Source: Lentimicrobiaceae bacterium
Lineage (GTDB): Bacteria > Bacteroidota > Bacteroidia > Bacteroidales > F082
Direction of reading: 5' to 3'
NCBI GenBank assembly: GCA_031262365.1
Contig: JAISHW010000010.1
Location: 1 to 49,677, forward strand
DNA length: 49,677 nt
Shown here in pieces: positions 33,590 through 41,461 of this stretch (positions within the stretch are counted from its first letter, which is position 1; each line of letters opens with the position of its first letter). A program made the position numbers and the translations under genes. The notes beneath the pieces were generated by a model, which was given only the letters and a program-made list of their open reading frames with translations, did not search any database and was not told the DNA's origin.

Positions 33590-34508
33590 CTAATACAATT
33601 TCGTTATAGCGGAATATGGTATGTAATCCGTGTGTTGAAAAATAATTTCGCAGTGCTGTTTCGGGTTGTCGGCTCAACGCCAACGCAAAATCTCCTCCCC
33701 ATGCGCCAAGCGATTTTAACGTGCCATCGAAATCAGGAAAACGTGCTGCGACAGGTGTTTGTCCGGTGCAGGAAGCGATAAGTTGTTCGTGGCGGTTCAT
33801 CAACGAACAAAATTCGTCAAAATCGCTTATCGAAACAAGTTTTTCGCTGATTTCCGATACTTCGGTTATTTCATTTCTCAAATCTTTTTCGTTTGCAAAT
33901 AGCTCAAAAGTGCGAATACTTGTTCCGGAATGTTGTTTCTCGCCCAAATACACAAAAAAGAGTTTCTCGGAAAATGGTGGATCAAAATCGGCACACGAAA
34001 TGAACGGTTTGTTTTTTTCTAAATGGTAAAAAATCGGACGATTCATAAGCGCGCACGCAACATCGTAACCTGACCCTCCGAGTGTTTGAAACAACAATTC
34101 GAAAGCGTCTATTTCTGCCCATTGCGCGATATTGGCAACGAGCGTCGAGCTACTTCCGAATCCCCAATTTGGATCAAAATCAAGTTTTGTTGAAACACGA
34201 TACGTGCCTTTTTCTATCAGAAAATCAGTGTTTTGTAATTTAGCAACACGTAAAATTTTTTGCAACAGCAGGCTTTTCTGCACATCGTCTGTTTCGACAA
34301 TTTTGAACGATGGAATTTCAAATGTTGTTTCAAGCCATTTTCCGTGCGGAGTAAAAGCTTTCCACAACAAAGTTGCCGTGCTGCTTTCGGAAAATGTAAC
34401 ACAGAGCGATTGTCCTTTCCGAAGCGGTAAGGCTAATGCTAATGCACCTTTCAACACAAGGTATTCGGCACTTAAAAGCAGTTTTCCGTTTGATCTGAAG
34501 GTATGCAC
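33582..34508 (-). CDS. GYDIA-type GHMP kinase, probable phosphomevalonate kinase
   Basis: 308 residues. GHMP family: NGKLLLSAEYLVLKGALALA at the N-terminus, ATP loop NWGFGSSSTLVAN, and GGSGYDVACAL, the variant of the G-Y-D-x-A motif that names the family. Because the three other steps have genes in the operon and only phosphomevalonate phosphorylation is missing, this is its likely job; that is inferred from context. The start is GTG 34508, two bases after the stop of the reductase gene, with no ATG alternative. Confidence 0.8.
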   Translation of the reverse strand: MHTFRSNGKLLLSAEYLVLKGALALALPLRKGQSLCVTFSESSTATLLWKAFTPHGKWLETTFEIPSFKIVETDDVQKSLLLQKILRVAKLQNTDFLIEKGTYRVSTKLDFDPNWGFGSSSTLVANIAQWAEIDAFELLFQTLGGSGYDVACALMNRPIFYHLEKNKPFISCADFDPPFSEKLFFVYLGEKQHSGTSIRTFELFANEKDLRNEITEVSEISEKLVSISDFDEFCSLMNRHEQLIASCTGQTPVAARFPDFDGTLKSLGAWGGDFALALSRQPETALRNYFSTHGLHTIFRYNEIVLGE

Positions 34509-34510
34509 TG

Positions 34511-35839
34511 CTATTTTCGAAGCGATTGAATGTATTTGCTTACGTTCGCAAACGAGATTTTCTCGGTTTTAAAATGTTCGGCAACAGCTTCTTTTTCTGC
34601 TTCATTTGCGTTGAAATGATTCAAAATATTGTGAAGATGCATTTTCATGTGTCCGGCTTGTATTCCTTTGGTAATGAGCGAACGAATAGCTGAAAAATTG
34701 TTTGCCAACCCCATTGTTGCAGCAATCATCATCAATTCTTTTGACGAAGGATTGCCAAGCATTTCCAATGATTTTTTTGCTAACGGATGTAAATTTGTTA
34801 AACCCCCAACTGTTCCTACGGCAATCGGCACTTCGAGCACAAAACGAAATGTGTCGTCGGCAAGTTCTACGTGCGAAAGTGAACGGTATTGTCCGTCGCG
34901 CGAGGCATAGGTGTGTCCGGCGGCTTCGATGGCTCTAAAATCGTTTCCCGTTGCTACGGCTACGGCATCGATGCCGTTGTAAATTCCTTTGTTGTGTGTG
35001 GTTGCTCTGTAAACGTCTTCCTGAGCAATTTTGACGGCTGTGGCAAATTTCTGCACAAACTCTTTTCCGCTCAGTTTTTCGTCAGCATTGTCTAATTGGT
35101 TAATCGGACATTCAACCCAAACTTTGACCAAACAATTCGGTGTGTAGTTCGACAAAATCGACATAATAATTTCCGCTTGTCGCTCCTGAATGTTGAGCTG
35201 CGTTTGTTCGGCAAGAAAAAAACGAAGTGTTTCGCCAAATTCTTCCAAAACAGAATTGATGAAATTGGCTCCCATGGCGTTTCCTGTATCGAAAGTAACC
35301 ATGAGCTGGTAATGGTGCGGAATTTTGTCGGTCATATCGATGAGCGAAATATCGCAAACACCGCCACCTCGTCGCTCCATATTTGCTGTAATCGGTTTCG
35401 CTCTTTCGCGCAACTTTTTAGAAAGCAACGGCATGAGTGCCTGCAAAGTTTCTGCCTTTCCTTCCCAACGGAAAAACACTTGTCCGATTTTTTTTACATC
35501 AACAACTTCGGCTCTAAAACCGCCTCGTTGCATCCAAAAATTTGCAGCAGCCGAAGCGGCAGCAACAACAGAACTTTCTTCGATAACCATCGGGACGAGA
35601 TAATTTGTTCCGTTGATGATTACGTTGGGTGAAATTCCGTAAGGAATATAAAAATTCGAAATGGTGTTTTCGCTGAACTCGTCGAAAAGGCGTTGTTGAT
35701 CTTGGTCGAGGTGCCAAAAACTTTTCAAAAGGCTGATAAATTCGCCGGGATTCTCAAAGTAATCGGCAACAAGTTTCAACTTGTCTTCTTTGAGTAATTT
35801 CGAAAAACCTTTTTTAATGATATCGCGTTTTCGTGCCAT
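34511..35839 (-). CDS. Hydroxymethylglutaryl-CoA reductase, class II
   Basis: 442 residues. Class II (bacterial) pattern: IPYGISPNVIINGTNYLVPM, EESSVVAAAS, DTGNAMGANFINSV, NKGIYNGIDAVAVATGNDFR and IEAAGHTYASRDGQYRSL. The C-terminal catalytic histidine is in QAGHMKMHL. It interconverts HMG-CoA and mevalonate. Heading an operon with three downstream mevalonate genes, it is biosynthetic here although the class is often labelled degradative. HMG-CoA synthase is not in the window. Confidence 0.94.
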   Translation of the reverse strand: MARKRDIIKKGFSKLLKEDKLKLVADYFENPGEFISLLKSFWHLDQDQQRLFDEFSENTISNFYIPYGISPNVIINGTNYLVPMVIEESSVVAAASAAANFWMQRGGFRAEVVDVKKIGQVFFRWEGKAETLQALMPLLSKKLRERAKPITANMERRGGGVCDISLIDMTDKIPHHYQLMVTFDTGNAMGANFINSVLEEFGETLRFFLAEQTQLNIQERQAEIIMSILSNYTPNCLVKVWVECPINQLDNADEKLSGKEFVQKFATAVKIAQEDVYRATTHNKGIYNGIDAVAVATGNDFRAIEAAGHTYASRDGQYRSLSHVELADDTFRFVLEVPIAVGTVGGLTNLHPLAKKSLEMLGNPSSKELMMIAATMGLANNFSAIRSLITKGIQAGHMKMHLHNILNHFNANEAEKEAVAEHFKTEKISFANVSKYIQSLRK

Positions 35840-35886
35840 AGACTAAATCGCTGCGTTTTTTTAAATCAGAAATTCTGGTTTAAAAT

Positions 35887-36141
35887 TTATCTTCTCAAGT
35901 TAACGGCTTCTACCGATTTAATTTCAGGAATGGCTTTTTTTATGGCTGTTTCAACGCCGTTTTTTAAGGTCATCGTACTATACGGACAGCTACCGCAAGC
36001 ACCTGTTAGCTCAACCATAACAACGTTATCATCAGTTAGTTCAATAAATGTAATGTCGCCTCCATCTTGTTGTAAGAACGGACGTACTTGTTCGATTACA
36101 TTTTGAACTTTTTTAACGGTAGTTTCTTTTTGTTCTGTCAT
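35887..36141 (-). CDS. NifU-like iron-sulfur cluster carrier (Nfu)
   Basis: 84 residues, a single NifU C-terminal domain: VRPFLQQDGGDITFIEL and the cluster-binding C-x-x-C in GACGSCPYSTMTLKNGVE. It receives iron-sulfur clusters and passes them to target enzymes. It has its own -7 box at 36157-36164. The 47-base gap to the HMG-CoA reductase gene would allow readthrough into the mevalonate operon. Confidence 0.95.
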   Translation of the reverse strand: MTEQKETTVKKVQNVIEQVRPFLQQDGGDITFIELTDDNVVMVELTGACGSCPYSTMTLKNGVETAIKKAIPEIKSVEAVNLRR

Positions 36142-36156
36142 GAGTCATATTTTTTA

Positions 36157-36164
36157 CAAAAATA
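36157..36164 (-). promoter_or_regulatory. -7 box of nfu
   Basis: TATTTTTG on the minus strand, 16 bases before ATG 36141. Confidence 0.5.
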
Positions 36165-36199
36165 ATCAATTTAATTTTTCCGATAACGAATGGATTTTG

Positions 36200-37489
36200 T
36201 TATTTTATTTTCTTCAAAAATCCCACTTCGGTATCCGTCAAAAAACGCCAGCGTCCACGTTCGATGCCTAATTTTGTTAAACCGGCAAACATGACACGAT
36301 CTAATTTAACAACTTCGTAACCAAGATGTTCGAAAATCCGACGTACAATTCTGTTTTTCCCCGAATGTAATTCAACGCCGACTTCTTTTTTCGAAGAATC
36401 GTCAACAACCCAAGCGATGCTATCGACATCGACAGGTCCGTCTTCCAAGTCAAATCCTTCGGAAATTTTCAATAAGTCGTTTTTTGTCAGTGGTTTATCC
36501 AGTGTTACGTGATACAGTTTTCGTACGCCGTGTTTCGGATGTGTAAGTTTTTTGGCTAAATCACCATCGTTTGTCATGAGCAACAAGCCAACGGTGTTTC
36601 TGTCGAGGCGACCTACCGGATAAAGGCGTTCTTCGCAAGCATTTTCGACAAGTTCCATTACGGTGTGGCGTTCGTAAGGATCGTCGGAAGTGGTAATGAA
36701 GCCTTTTGGTTTGTTAAGCAGCACGTAACGCAATTTTTCGCGACGCAACACGCGCCCGTCGTAAGCAACGACATCGCTTGGTTTTACTTTGAACCCAAGT
36801 TCGCTAATTATTTTTCCGTTTACGGTAACTGTTCCGGCAATGATTAGTTCGTCAGCTTCGCGGCGCGAACAAACGCCTGAATTGGCTAAATATTTATTCA
36901 GACGAATCAGTCCGGTCGGGCTTGGTGCGCGTTCATACGAGCGCGATGAGGTTCGTTTGGTGTATGTTCTTTTTGAACCGTTTTTCGAGTCGAAATTTCG
37001 GTCGTTTCTTTTAAAATCTCTCGAATCTGATCTTCTATCATTTTTCCGGCTGTCGTTTCGGTCGTCTTTCGAATAGGATTTACGATCACTTCTTTTGAAG
37101 TCTCTTGAGTCAGACCTATCATTTCTTTTAAAGTCTCTCGAATCGGAACGTTTGTTGTCTTTTCGATCGTCTTTTGAGTCAAATTTTCGATCGTTTCTTT
37201 TGAAGTCTCTCGAATCACGCGATTCATATTTATTGCCACCATATTGTTCGTCTTTTCGCGGACGGCCTGGTTTGCGACGTTTTTCGCTGTTTTCGAAACG
37301 TGGTTTGTGTTCCGATTCTTCTTTTTCTGATAATCTGTCGGTATGCGGTTTGCGATCGAAGCGCATCCGTTGCGGTCTGTCTTCGTATCCTGATGCGCTT
37401 CTGTTCGGTTCGAAACGGTCTGATTTTTTAGTTACTCCCGTTTTAGGAGTGATTCGCGGCCTTTTCTCTGATCTTCCTTTGCGTTCCAT
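36200..37489 (-). CDS. RluB/RsuA-family pseudouridine synthase with repetitive basic N-terminus
   Basis: 429 residues. The C-terminal ~235 residues are a standard 16S/23S rRNA pseudouridine synthase: S4 domain (LIRLNKYLANSGVCSRREAD, ~194-250), then the catalytic domain with YPVGRLDRNTVGLLLMTNDG, whose Asp is the nucleophile. The first ~190 residues are low-complexity, extremely rich in Arg, Asp, Lys and Ser. They hold four copies of a DSRDFKR(N/S)DR unit and an AT-hook-like KPGRPRK at 73-79. The start is ATG 37489 because a TTG-N19-TATCTTTG promoter begins just upstream, inside the in-frame extension to 37552. The disordered tail probably binds RNA or ribosomes. Confidence 0.93.
   Translation of the reverse strand: MERKGRSEKRPRITPKTGVTKKSDRFEPNRSASGYEDRPQRMRFDRKPHTDRLSEKEESEHKPRFENSEKRRKPGRPRKDEQYGGNKYESRDSRDFKRNDRKFDSKDDRKDNKRSDSRDFKRNDRSDSRDFKRSDRKSYSKDDRNDSRKNDRRSDSRDFKRNDRNFDSKNGSKRTYTKRTSSRSYERAPSPTGLIRLNKYLANSGVCSRREADELIIAGTVTVNGKIISELGFKVKPSDVVAYDGRVLRREKLRYVLLNKPKGFITTSDDPYERHTVMELVENACEERLYPVGRLDRNTVGLLLMTNDGDLAKKLTHPKHGVRKLYHVTLDKPLTKNDLLKISEGFDLEDGPVDVDSIAWVVDDSSKKEVGVELHSGKNRIVRRIFEHLGYEVVKLDRVMFAGLTKLGIERGRWRFLTDTEVGFLKKIK
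36992..37219 (-). repeat. Tandem coding repeats in the pseudouridine synthase N-terminus
   Basis: Degenerate repeats with four near-identical copies of a DSRDFKR(N/S)DR-coding unit, spaced by SKDDR-type segments, covering residues 91-166. Such repeats can change copy number by slippage or recombination. Confidence 0.8.
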
Positions 37490-37508
37490 TGTTACTGAAA
37501 TTGGTCGG

Positions 37509-37538
37509 CAAAGATACGTTGATTTATCGACATAGCAA
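37509..37538 (-). promoter_or_regulatory. Promoter of the pseudouridine synthase gene
   Basis: On the minus strand TTG (37536-37538), 19 bases, then TATCTTTG (37509-37516): perfect layout, 20 bases before ATG 37489. Confidence 0.7.
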
Positions 37539-37618
37539 TCGATAAAAGACACTTTAAATTGTGTTTTTCAAGTATTTATAGTTGTTGTCTTTTATGCAGA
37601 ATTAAAATCTGATTTCTT

Positions 37619-38104
37619 TTAATTCCAATTAATTGGCACATAATTAAAGATAAGGTTTTGTTTGTCACCACCACTATGATGCGATGCCGTAAAATGCCAA
37701 GTTAACTCAACACGATCAAATTGTGTAAGATAGTCAGGTACGTCACGAAGCGTGAGCACGACATCAGCAGGTGCGTAACGTACCAATTCTACACTTGTGC
37801 CTGTATAAGGCGAATATGCTTGTCCTCTTGCCGCAAATTTCGAAGGATAGGCACCAAATGTACCGCGGCTTATGAGATTACTATGACTTGTTACGGTAAA
37901 AATAAATTCTACTGTTGCCGAAGCACTATTGCCATAACAACCAACAAGTTGCACGTCGGCGAGTTGGTAAAACGGATTGTTAATAGGTGATACACCATGA
38001 GTAGAACCTGTACCCATAGGATTCGGGTAAGGTGTCAAAATGCCACAGGAATTGAAAAACAACATTGTAAATAACAAAACGAAAGAGCATACTAGTTTTT
38101 TCAT
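37619..38104 (-). CDS. Lipoprotein of unknown function
   Basis: 161 residues. The signal peptide ends with FNSC, so Cys20 is the likely lipidated residue. The mature part looks like one beta-rich domain (QLADVQLVGCYGNSASATVEFIF, then VVLTLRDVPDYLTQF and VELTWHFTASH), possibly an immunoglobulin-like fold. I do not recognise the family. It stands alone between the pseudouridine synthase and manC on the same strand, without a clear promoter box. Confidence 0.7.
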   Translation of the reverse strand: MKKLVCSFVLLFTMLFFNSCGILTPYPNPMGTGSTHGVSPINNPFYQLADVQLVGCYGNSASATVEFIFTVTSHSNLISRGTFGAYPSKFAARGQAYSPYTGTSVELVRYAPADVVLTLRDVPDYLTQFDRVELTWHFTASHHSGGDKQNLIFNYVPINWN

Positions 38105-38281
38105 AATTTTATCTTATTTAGAAGTTTATTTTACGAACTTATTTGAAGTCGACACTGCTTTTTTTGCTTGTAAAAACATGTTTCTCAAATAAATATATTA
38201 AACAATTTGATAATGACCGTTTTATTGCAAATTTCGAGAATCACCTTAAACAAGTTCTATGTTTTCTTTTCTAATTTTTAT

Positions 38282-38303
38282 TCAAAAATCACGCCATTTT
38301 TGA
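38282..38303 (-). terminator. Possible weak terminator of manC
   Basis: TCAAAAAT/ATTTTTGA perfect 8-bp AT-rich stem with a CACGCC loop, 15 bases after the manC stop. The stem is poor in G and C. The rest of the 213-bp spacer (38105-38317) is AT-rich with nothing else recognised. Confidence 0.3.
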
Positions 38304-38317
38304 GCAACAAATAGTTG

Positions 38318-39418
38318 TTAGATATAGCGGTCGCCTTTTTGTGCTTTGACATCGTCGACAAATTGTCGAATTTGTTGTTCGTCTGTTTTTTTACAAATCA
38401 GCAAGGTGCCAGAATCTTCAACAACAATATAGCCATCAAGCCCTTGAACGACCACCAATTTTTCTTTCGGCACATTGACAATACAGTTTTTTGTTTCGTA
38501 CGTCATCACGTTATCGCCAACAATAGCGTTATTATAAGAATCTTTCGAACGAATTTCGAACAACGAACCCCAGGTGCCAAGATCACTCCACCCGAAATCA
38601 ACTGCCATAACATACACATTATCTGCTTTTTCCATGATTCCATAATCGATCGAGATATTCGGACAAACGGGATAGGTTTTGTCGATGAATGTTTTTTCAT
38701 CGGGCGATCCGTATTTTCCGGTTCCTTTTTCAAACAAATCATTGACTTCGGGAAGGTGTTTTTTGAAATCTTTGTCGATGCTTTCGAGCGACCAAATGAA
38801 TATGCCGGCATTCCAAAGAAAATCACCGCTTTGAAGGAATTTTTCGGCGCGTTCAAGATCGGGCTTTTCGGTAAATTGTTTTACTTTTTTCAACTGTTTC
38901 ACGTTGTTCAACACGTTACCGTTGAGGTACTGAATGTATCCATATCCGGTATCAGGGCGACTTGGTTTGATTCCTAAGGTGATAAGCCACTCGTGCGTTT
39001 CAGCAACATTCATGGCTTGTTCGATTTCTTGCGTGAAAATAGCTTCTTTTAGAATTACGTGATCGGAAGGTGCTACAACGATAACTGCTTTCCGATTTTT
39101 TTGTTTGATGACATGATTGGCATAAGCAATACATGGAGCGGTATTGCGACGCATTGGTTCGCATAAAACTTGTGAAGTGCTGATCATCGGAAGTTGTTCC
39201 AAAACGAGATTGCGGTAGATTTCGTTCGTTACGATATAAATATTTTGTTCCGGGCATATTTTGTTGAATCGGTCGAATGTCATTTGTAAAAGTGTTCGAC
39301 CGATGCCTAAAATGTCGATAAATTGTTTTGGTGTGGCGGTTTTGCTCATAGGCCAAAATCGCGCTCCAATGCCACCGGCCATGATTACGCAATAGCGGTT
39401 GTTGTTTAAGTTGCTCAT
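38318..39418 (-). CDS. manC: Mannose-1-phosphate guanylyltransferase
   Basis: 366 residues, a nucleotidyltransferase making GDP-mannose from GTP and mannose-1-phosphate for cell-surface polysaccharides. The signature is at the N-terminus (VIMAGGIGARFWPMSKTATPKQFIDILG region), with VVAPSDHVI, FTEKPDLERAEKFL and the ISIDYGIMEKADNVYVM product-site stretch. It lacks the phosphomannose isomerase domain found in longer ManC proteins, which is the usual Bacteroidota form. It is transcribed from its own promoter, 32 bases before the ATG. Confidence 0.95.
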   Translation of the reverse strand: MSNLNNNRYCVIMAGGIGARFWPMSKTATPKQFIDILGIGRTLLQMTFDRFNKICPEQNIYIVTNEIYRNLVLEQLPMISTSQVLCEPMRRNTAPCIAYANHVIKQKNRKAVIVVAPSDHVILKEAIFTQEIEQAMNVAETHEWLITLGIKPSRPDTGYGYIQYLNGNVLNNVKQLKKVKQFTEKPDLERAEKFLQSGDFLWNAGIFIWSLESIDKDFKKHLPEVNDLFEKGTGKYGSPDEKTFIDKTYPVCPNISIDYGIMEKADNVYVMAVDFGWSDLGTWGSLFEIRSKDSYNNAIVGDNVMTYETKNCIVNVPKEKLVVVQGLDGYIVVEDSGTLLICKKTDEQQIRQFVDDVKAQKGDRYI

Positions 39419-39449
39419 GATATTTGGTTATTATTCTAATTTCCTGAAG

Positions 39450-39479
39450 CAAATTTAGGTTATAATTGTTATTGTACAA
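39450..39479 (-). promoter_or_regulatory. Promoter of manC
   Basis: Minus strand TTG (39477-39479), 19 bases, TAAATTTG (39450-39457): canonical. Confidence 0.7.
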
Positions 39480-39499
39480 CCGACCTATTTTCGAAATTT

Positions 39500-40132
39500 T
39501 TATTTTTCTTTTTCGATGAGCGTAGCATAAGCCATTGGATTGACCAAATACCAGCGTTTGTTTTGAAGGCACTGGCAGCGAAAACGTTTTCGAACTTTTT
39601 CGTATTTGCAAAATGTTTTACCGTTTTCGAGTTGAAAAATACTGTTGTAAGGAATTTCTTCGACCGTAAGACGATTTTTTTGGTTTTCGTTGTTGTCATA
39701 GGCTCGAATCAGTCGAATCAGCTCGTTGTCGGCAGAACTTGTCGCTTGTGCCTTACGAATTGATTTATGCAGAACAACGATGATATCGGCAGGGAAAATT
39801 TCAGGAATAAGAAACGGTTGCATCAGTTGCCGATAGGTGTTTTTCCATTCTTCTCCGTGTGGATTGACGCGGCGACCATAACGATCAAACGTGAGTTTAT
39901 GCGCCAATTCGTGAACAAATGTAATCAGCATTTGATACGGGTGCATATCGTGATTCAGCGAGATGCGCGGACGGTCGTTTTTGTTTTGCGCTACGCGAAA
40001 ATCGCCTAATTTGGTTCTTCTGGTTCGTGTAAATTGCAAAAAAACGTCTTCTTTCGTCAGCCATTCGGCAACGATTTCGACAGCAGCTTCGGGAAAATAT
40101 TTGGCTAAAATCTGCTTTTCGTCAGGCGACAT
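39500..40132 (-). CDS. SprT-like zinc metalloprotease-domain protein
   Basis: 210 residues from ATG 40132 (MSPDEKQILAKYFPE). A zincin-type HExxH motif is in TFVHELAHKLTFDRYG, and the third ligand is probably in VNPHGEEWKNTY. The C-terminal part (FQLENGKTFCKYEKVRKRFR CQCLQ region) holds cysteines of a partial zinc ribbon. SprT/Spartan relatives cut proteins crosslinked to DNA, but the bacterial role is not settled. The in-frame start at 40183 is rejected because the 56-residue lipoprotein gene overlaps the start here by 11 bases in another frame. It is the third gene of an M23 peptidase - lipoprotein - SprT operon. Confidence 0.85.
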   Translation of the reverse strand: MSPDEKQILAKYFPEAAVEIVAEWLTKEDVFLQFTRTRRTKLGDFRVAQNKNDRPRISLNHDMHPYQMLITFVHELAHKLTFDRYGRRVNPHGEEWKNTYRQLMQPFLIPEIFPADIIVVLHKSIRKAQATSSADNELIRLIRAYDNNENQKNRLTVEEIPYNSIFQLENGKTFCKYEKVRKRFRCQCLQNKRWYLVNPMAYATLIEKEK

Positions 40133-40292
40133 ATACAACCGGATTTGTTTCAGGAATGTGATAGGACCACGAGGGGCAATCACAATCGCGTTTTTTCTTT
40201 ACAGGACGACGACGCACCGAGTGCGTTGTTGAACACGAAACAAGTAGCAGTAACAAACAAAAAACAAGAATGATGTATGATTTTTTTTTCAT
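40122..40292 (-). CDS. Small 56-residue lipoprotein
   Basis: A very short gene read from the minus strand: ATG 40292, stop TGA 40122-40124. MKKKSYIILVFCLLLLLVSC is a textbook lipoprotein signal with Cys20 as the lipidated residue. The mature peptide starts CSTTHSVRRRPVKKKRD, followed by CDCPSW and YHIPETNPVV. It begins 12 bases after the M23 peptidase stop and overlaps the SprT-like ATG by 11 bases, so the three genes are translationally linked. The basic stretch could sit in the envelope near peptidoglycan or the outer membrane. No function known to me. Confidence 0.8.
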   Translation of the reverse strand: MKKKSYIILVFCLLLLLVSCSTTHSVRRRPVKKKRDCDCPSWSYHIPETNPVVYVA

Positions 40293-40304
40293 GTGAGAAA
40301 TAAT

Positions 40305-41327
40305 TTATTGACGTACAATTAGTTTTCTTCCTATTTTCAGTGTTGTTGTGCTTTTAATATTGTTCCACGTGCAAAGTTTAGTAACTGTTGTTCCGTATTT
40401 TTTTGCCAATCCGCCGAGCGTATCTCCTGATTTGATGGTGTGCATGATCCGTTGGGAAGCGGCAAGCGATTGTACATCGGTTTGTTTATAATTTGAATAA
40501 ATACTGAAATAATGTTTCTTTAAACAAAATAAATTAGCACTACGCATTTCGCCGGTTTCGAAATTAATGATGCGTTCGGGATCGAAAGCAAAACCTTGAT
40601 AGCGAATTTCGAAATGCAAATGTGCGCCGGTACTTCGTCCTGTGTTTCCTCCAAGACCAATAATTTCTCCGGCTTTGACGATTTCGCCGGTTTTTACTTT
40701 TACTGACGATAAATGAGCGTAATAGGTTTCTAAACCATTTGCATGGCGGACAACAATCAGATTTCCGTAACCGCCGGTTTGGCGCGGGTTCATGACAACA
40801 CGTACTTTTCCGTCGAAACAGGCACGAATCGGGTCGCCAATTTCGAGTTTGATATCGGTTCCTCGATGTTCGCGTTTGCCTCGAAAACAATAGTGTGAGT
40901 TGATTTTTCCGGTAATCGGTGCATAGAAAGCGTGAAGCGAGTCGACAAGCAACAAATCGATTTCGTCGGGAAGCGATTTCAATTCTACCAAATCGCGATA
41001 TGCGTGAATTTTTTCGTCATTCCAGTGCAAATCAATAATGGAGTCGTTGATAACAGGCATTCCTAAATCATAATATTCCCAAGTGTGATCGGAAAACAGT
41101 ACAATTTTTTTGAATTTGTCGGGCGTAGCAATGGTGTCTATCACGGTGCGTAAAACCAATTCGCGTGTGCTTTCGGGAAGGCTGCTTTCGGTAAGCAAAT
41201 CGATATTTTGCATTATTAGCGTGTCAGTATTCATCTTTTCGATGGTTTCAGATTCGTCGAAAAAGGTTTGGGCAGAAAGTGTTGTTGTTGAAAACAGTAT
41301 TATGAGAACAAAAAAAACGTTTTTCAA
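40305..41327 (-). CDS. M23 family (LytM-type) peptidase with C-terminal LysM
   Basis: 340 residues. The N-terminus is a signal peptide (KNVFFVLIILFSTTTLSAQ). Residues ~130-255 are the M23 zinc endopeptidase domain with the metal site H-RGTD (HRGTDIKLEIGDPI) and HLHFEIRYQG, plus GGYGNLIVVRHANG and YYAHLSS; all ligands are present. A LysM repeat closes the protein (HTIKSGDTLGGLAKKYG). It should cut peptide bridges in peptidoglycan or activate other hydrolases. The start codon is TTG 41327, the only start that gives the signal peptide, and a -7 box lies 32 bases upstream. First gene of the lipoprotein-SprT operon. Confidence 0.93.
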   Translation of the reverse strand: MKNVFFVLIILFSTTTLSAQTFFDESETIEKMNTDTLIMQNIDLLTESSLPESTRELVLRTVIDTIATPDKFKKIVLFSDHTWEYYDLGMPVINDSIIDLHWNDEKIHAYRDLVELKSLPDEIDLLLVDSLHAFYAPITGKINSHYCFRGKREHRGTDIKLEIGDPIRACFDGKVRVVMNPRQTGGYGNLIVVRHANGLETYYAHLSSVKVKTGEIVKAGEIIGLGGNTGRSTGAHLHFEIRYQGFAFDPERIINFETGEMRSANLFCLKKHYFSIYSNYKQTDVQSLAASQRIMHTIKSGDTLGGLAKKYGTTVTKLCTWNNIKSTTTLKIGRKLIVRQ

Positions 41328-41358
41328 TTTATCTTGTTTAAGGGGTTCTATACGCTTG

Positions 41359-41366
41359 CAAAAATA
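41359..41366 (-). promoter_or_regulatory. -7 box of the M23 peptidase operon
   Basis: TATTTTTG on the minus strand, 32 bases before the TTG start. Confidence 0.45.
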
Positions 41367-41391
41367 GGCATAATAGACAAAAAGTACGTAT

Positions 41392-41425
41392 AAAAAATAG
41401 TCTCGGAAATGTTTCCGAGACTATT
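41392..41425 (-). terminator. Terminator of the downstream C25 peptidase gene
   Basis: Near-perfect 14-bp inverted repeat AATAGTCTCGGAAA/TTTCCGAGACTATT (41396-41409, 41412-41425), followed by a U-run on the minus strand (A-run 41392-41397). Confidence 0.85.
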
Positions 41426-41461
41426 TGAAGTTTTAACAAAGACGGGCTTAAGACCTCTTTC

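Noticed and set aside
35096-35632. 178-codon open frame antisense to HMG-CoA reductase
   Set aside because: Composition mirrors the reductase codons; no promoter or family motif.
36992-37219. CRISPR array
   Set aside because: The regular repeats are in-frame coding repeats of a protein, with no constant repeat/spacer structure.
37095-37535. 146-codon open frame opposite the repetitive pseudouridine synthase tail
   Set aside because: A by-product of the Arg/Asp repeats; reads as Ser/Leu/Phe repeats with no signal peptide.
38315-38977. 220-codon open frame antisense to manC
   Set aside because: Shadow of manC; no recognisable domain, and manC has all family motifs plus a canonical promoter.
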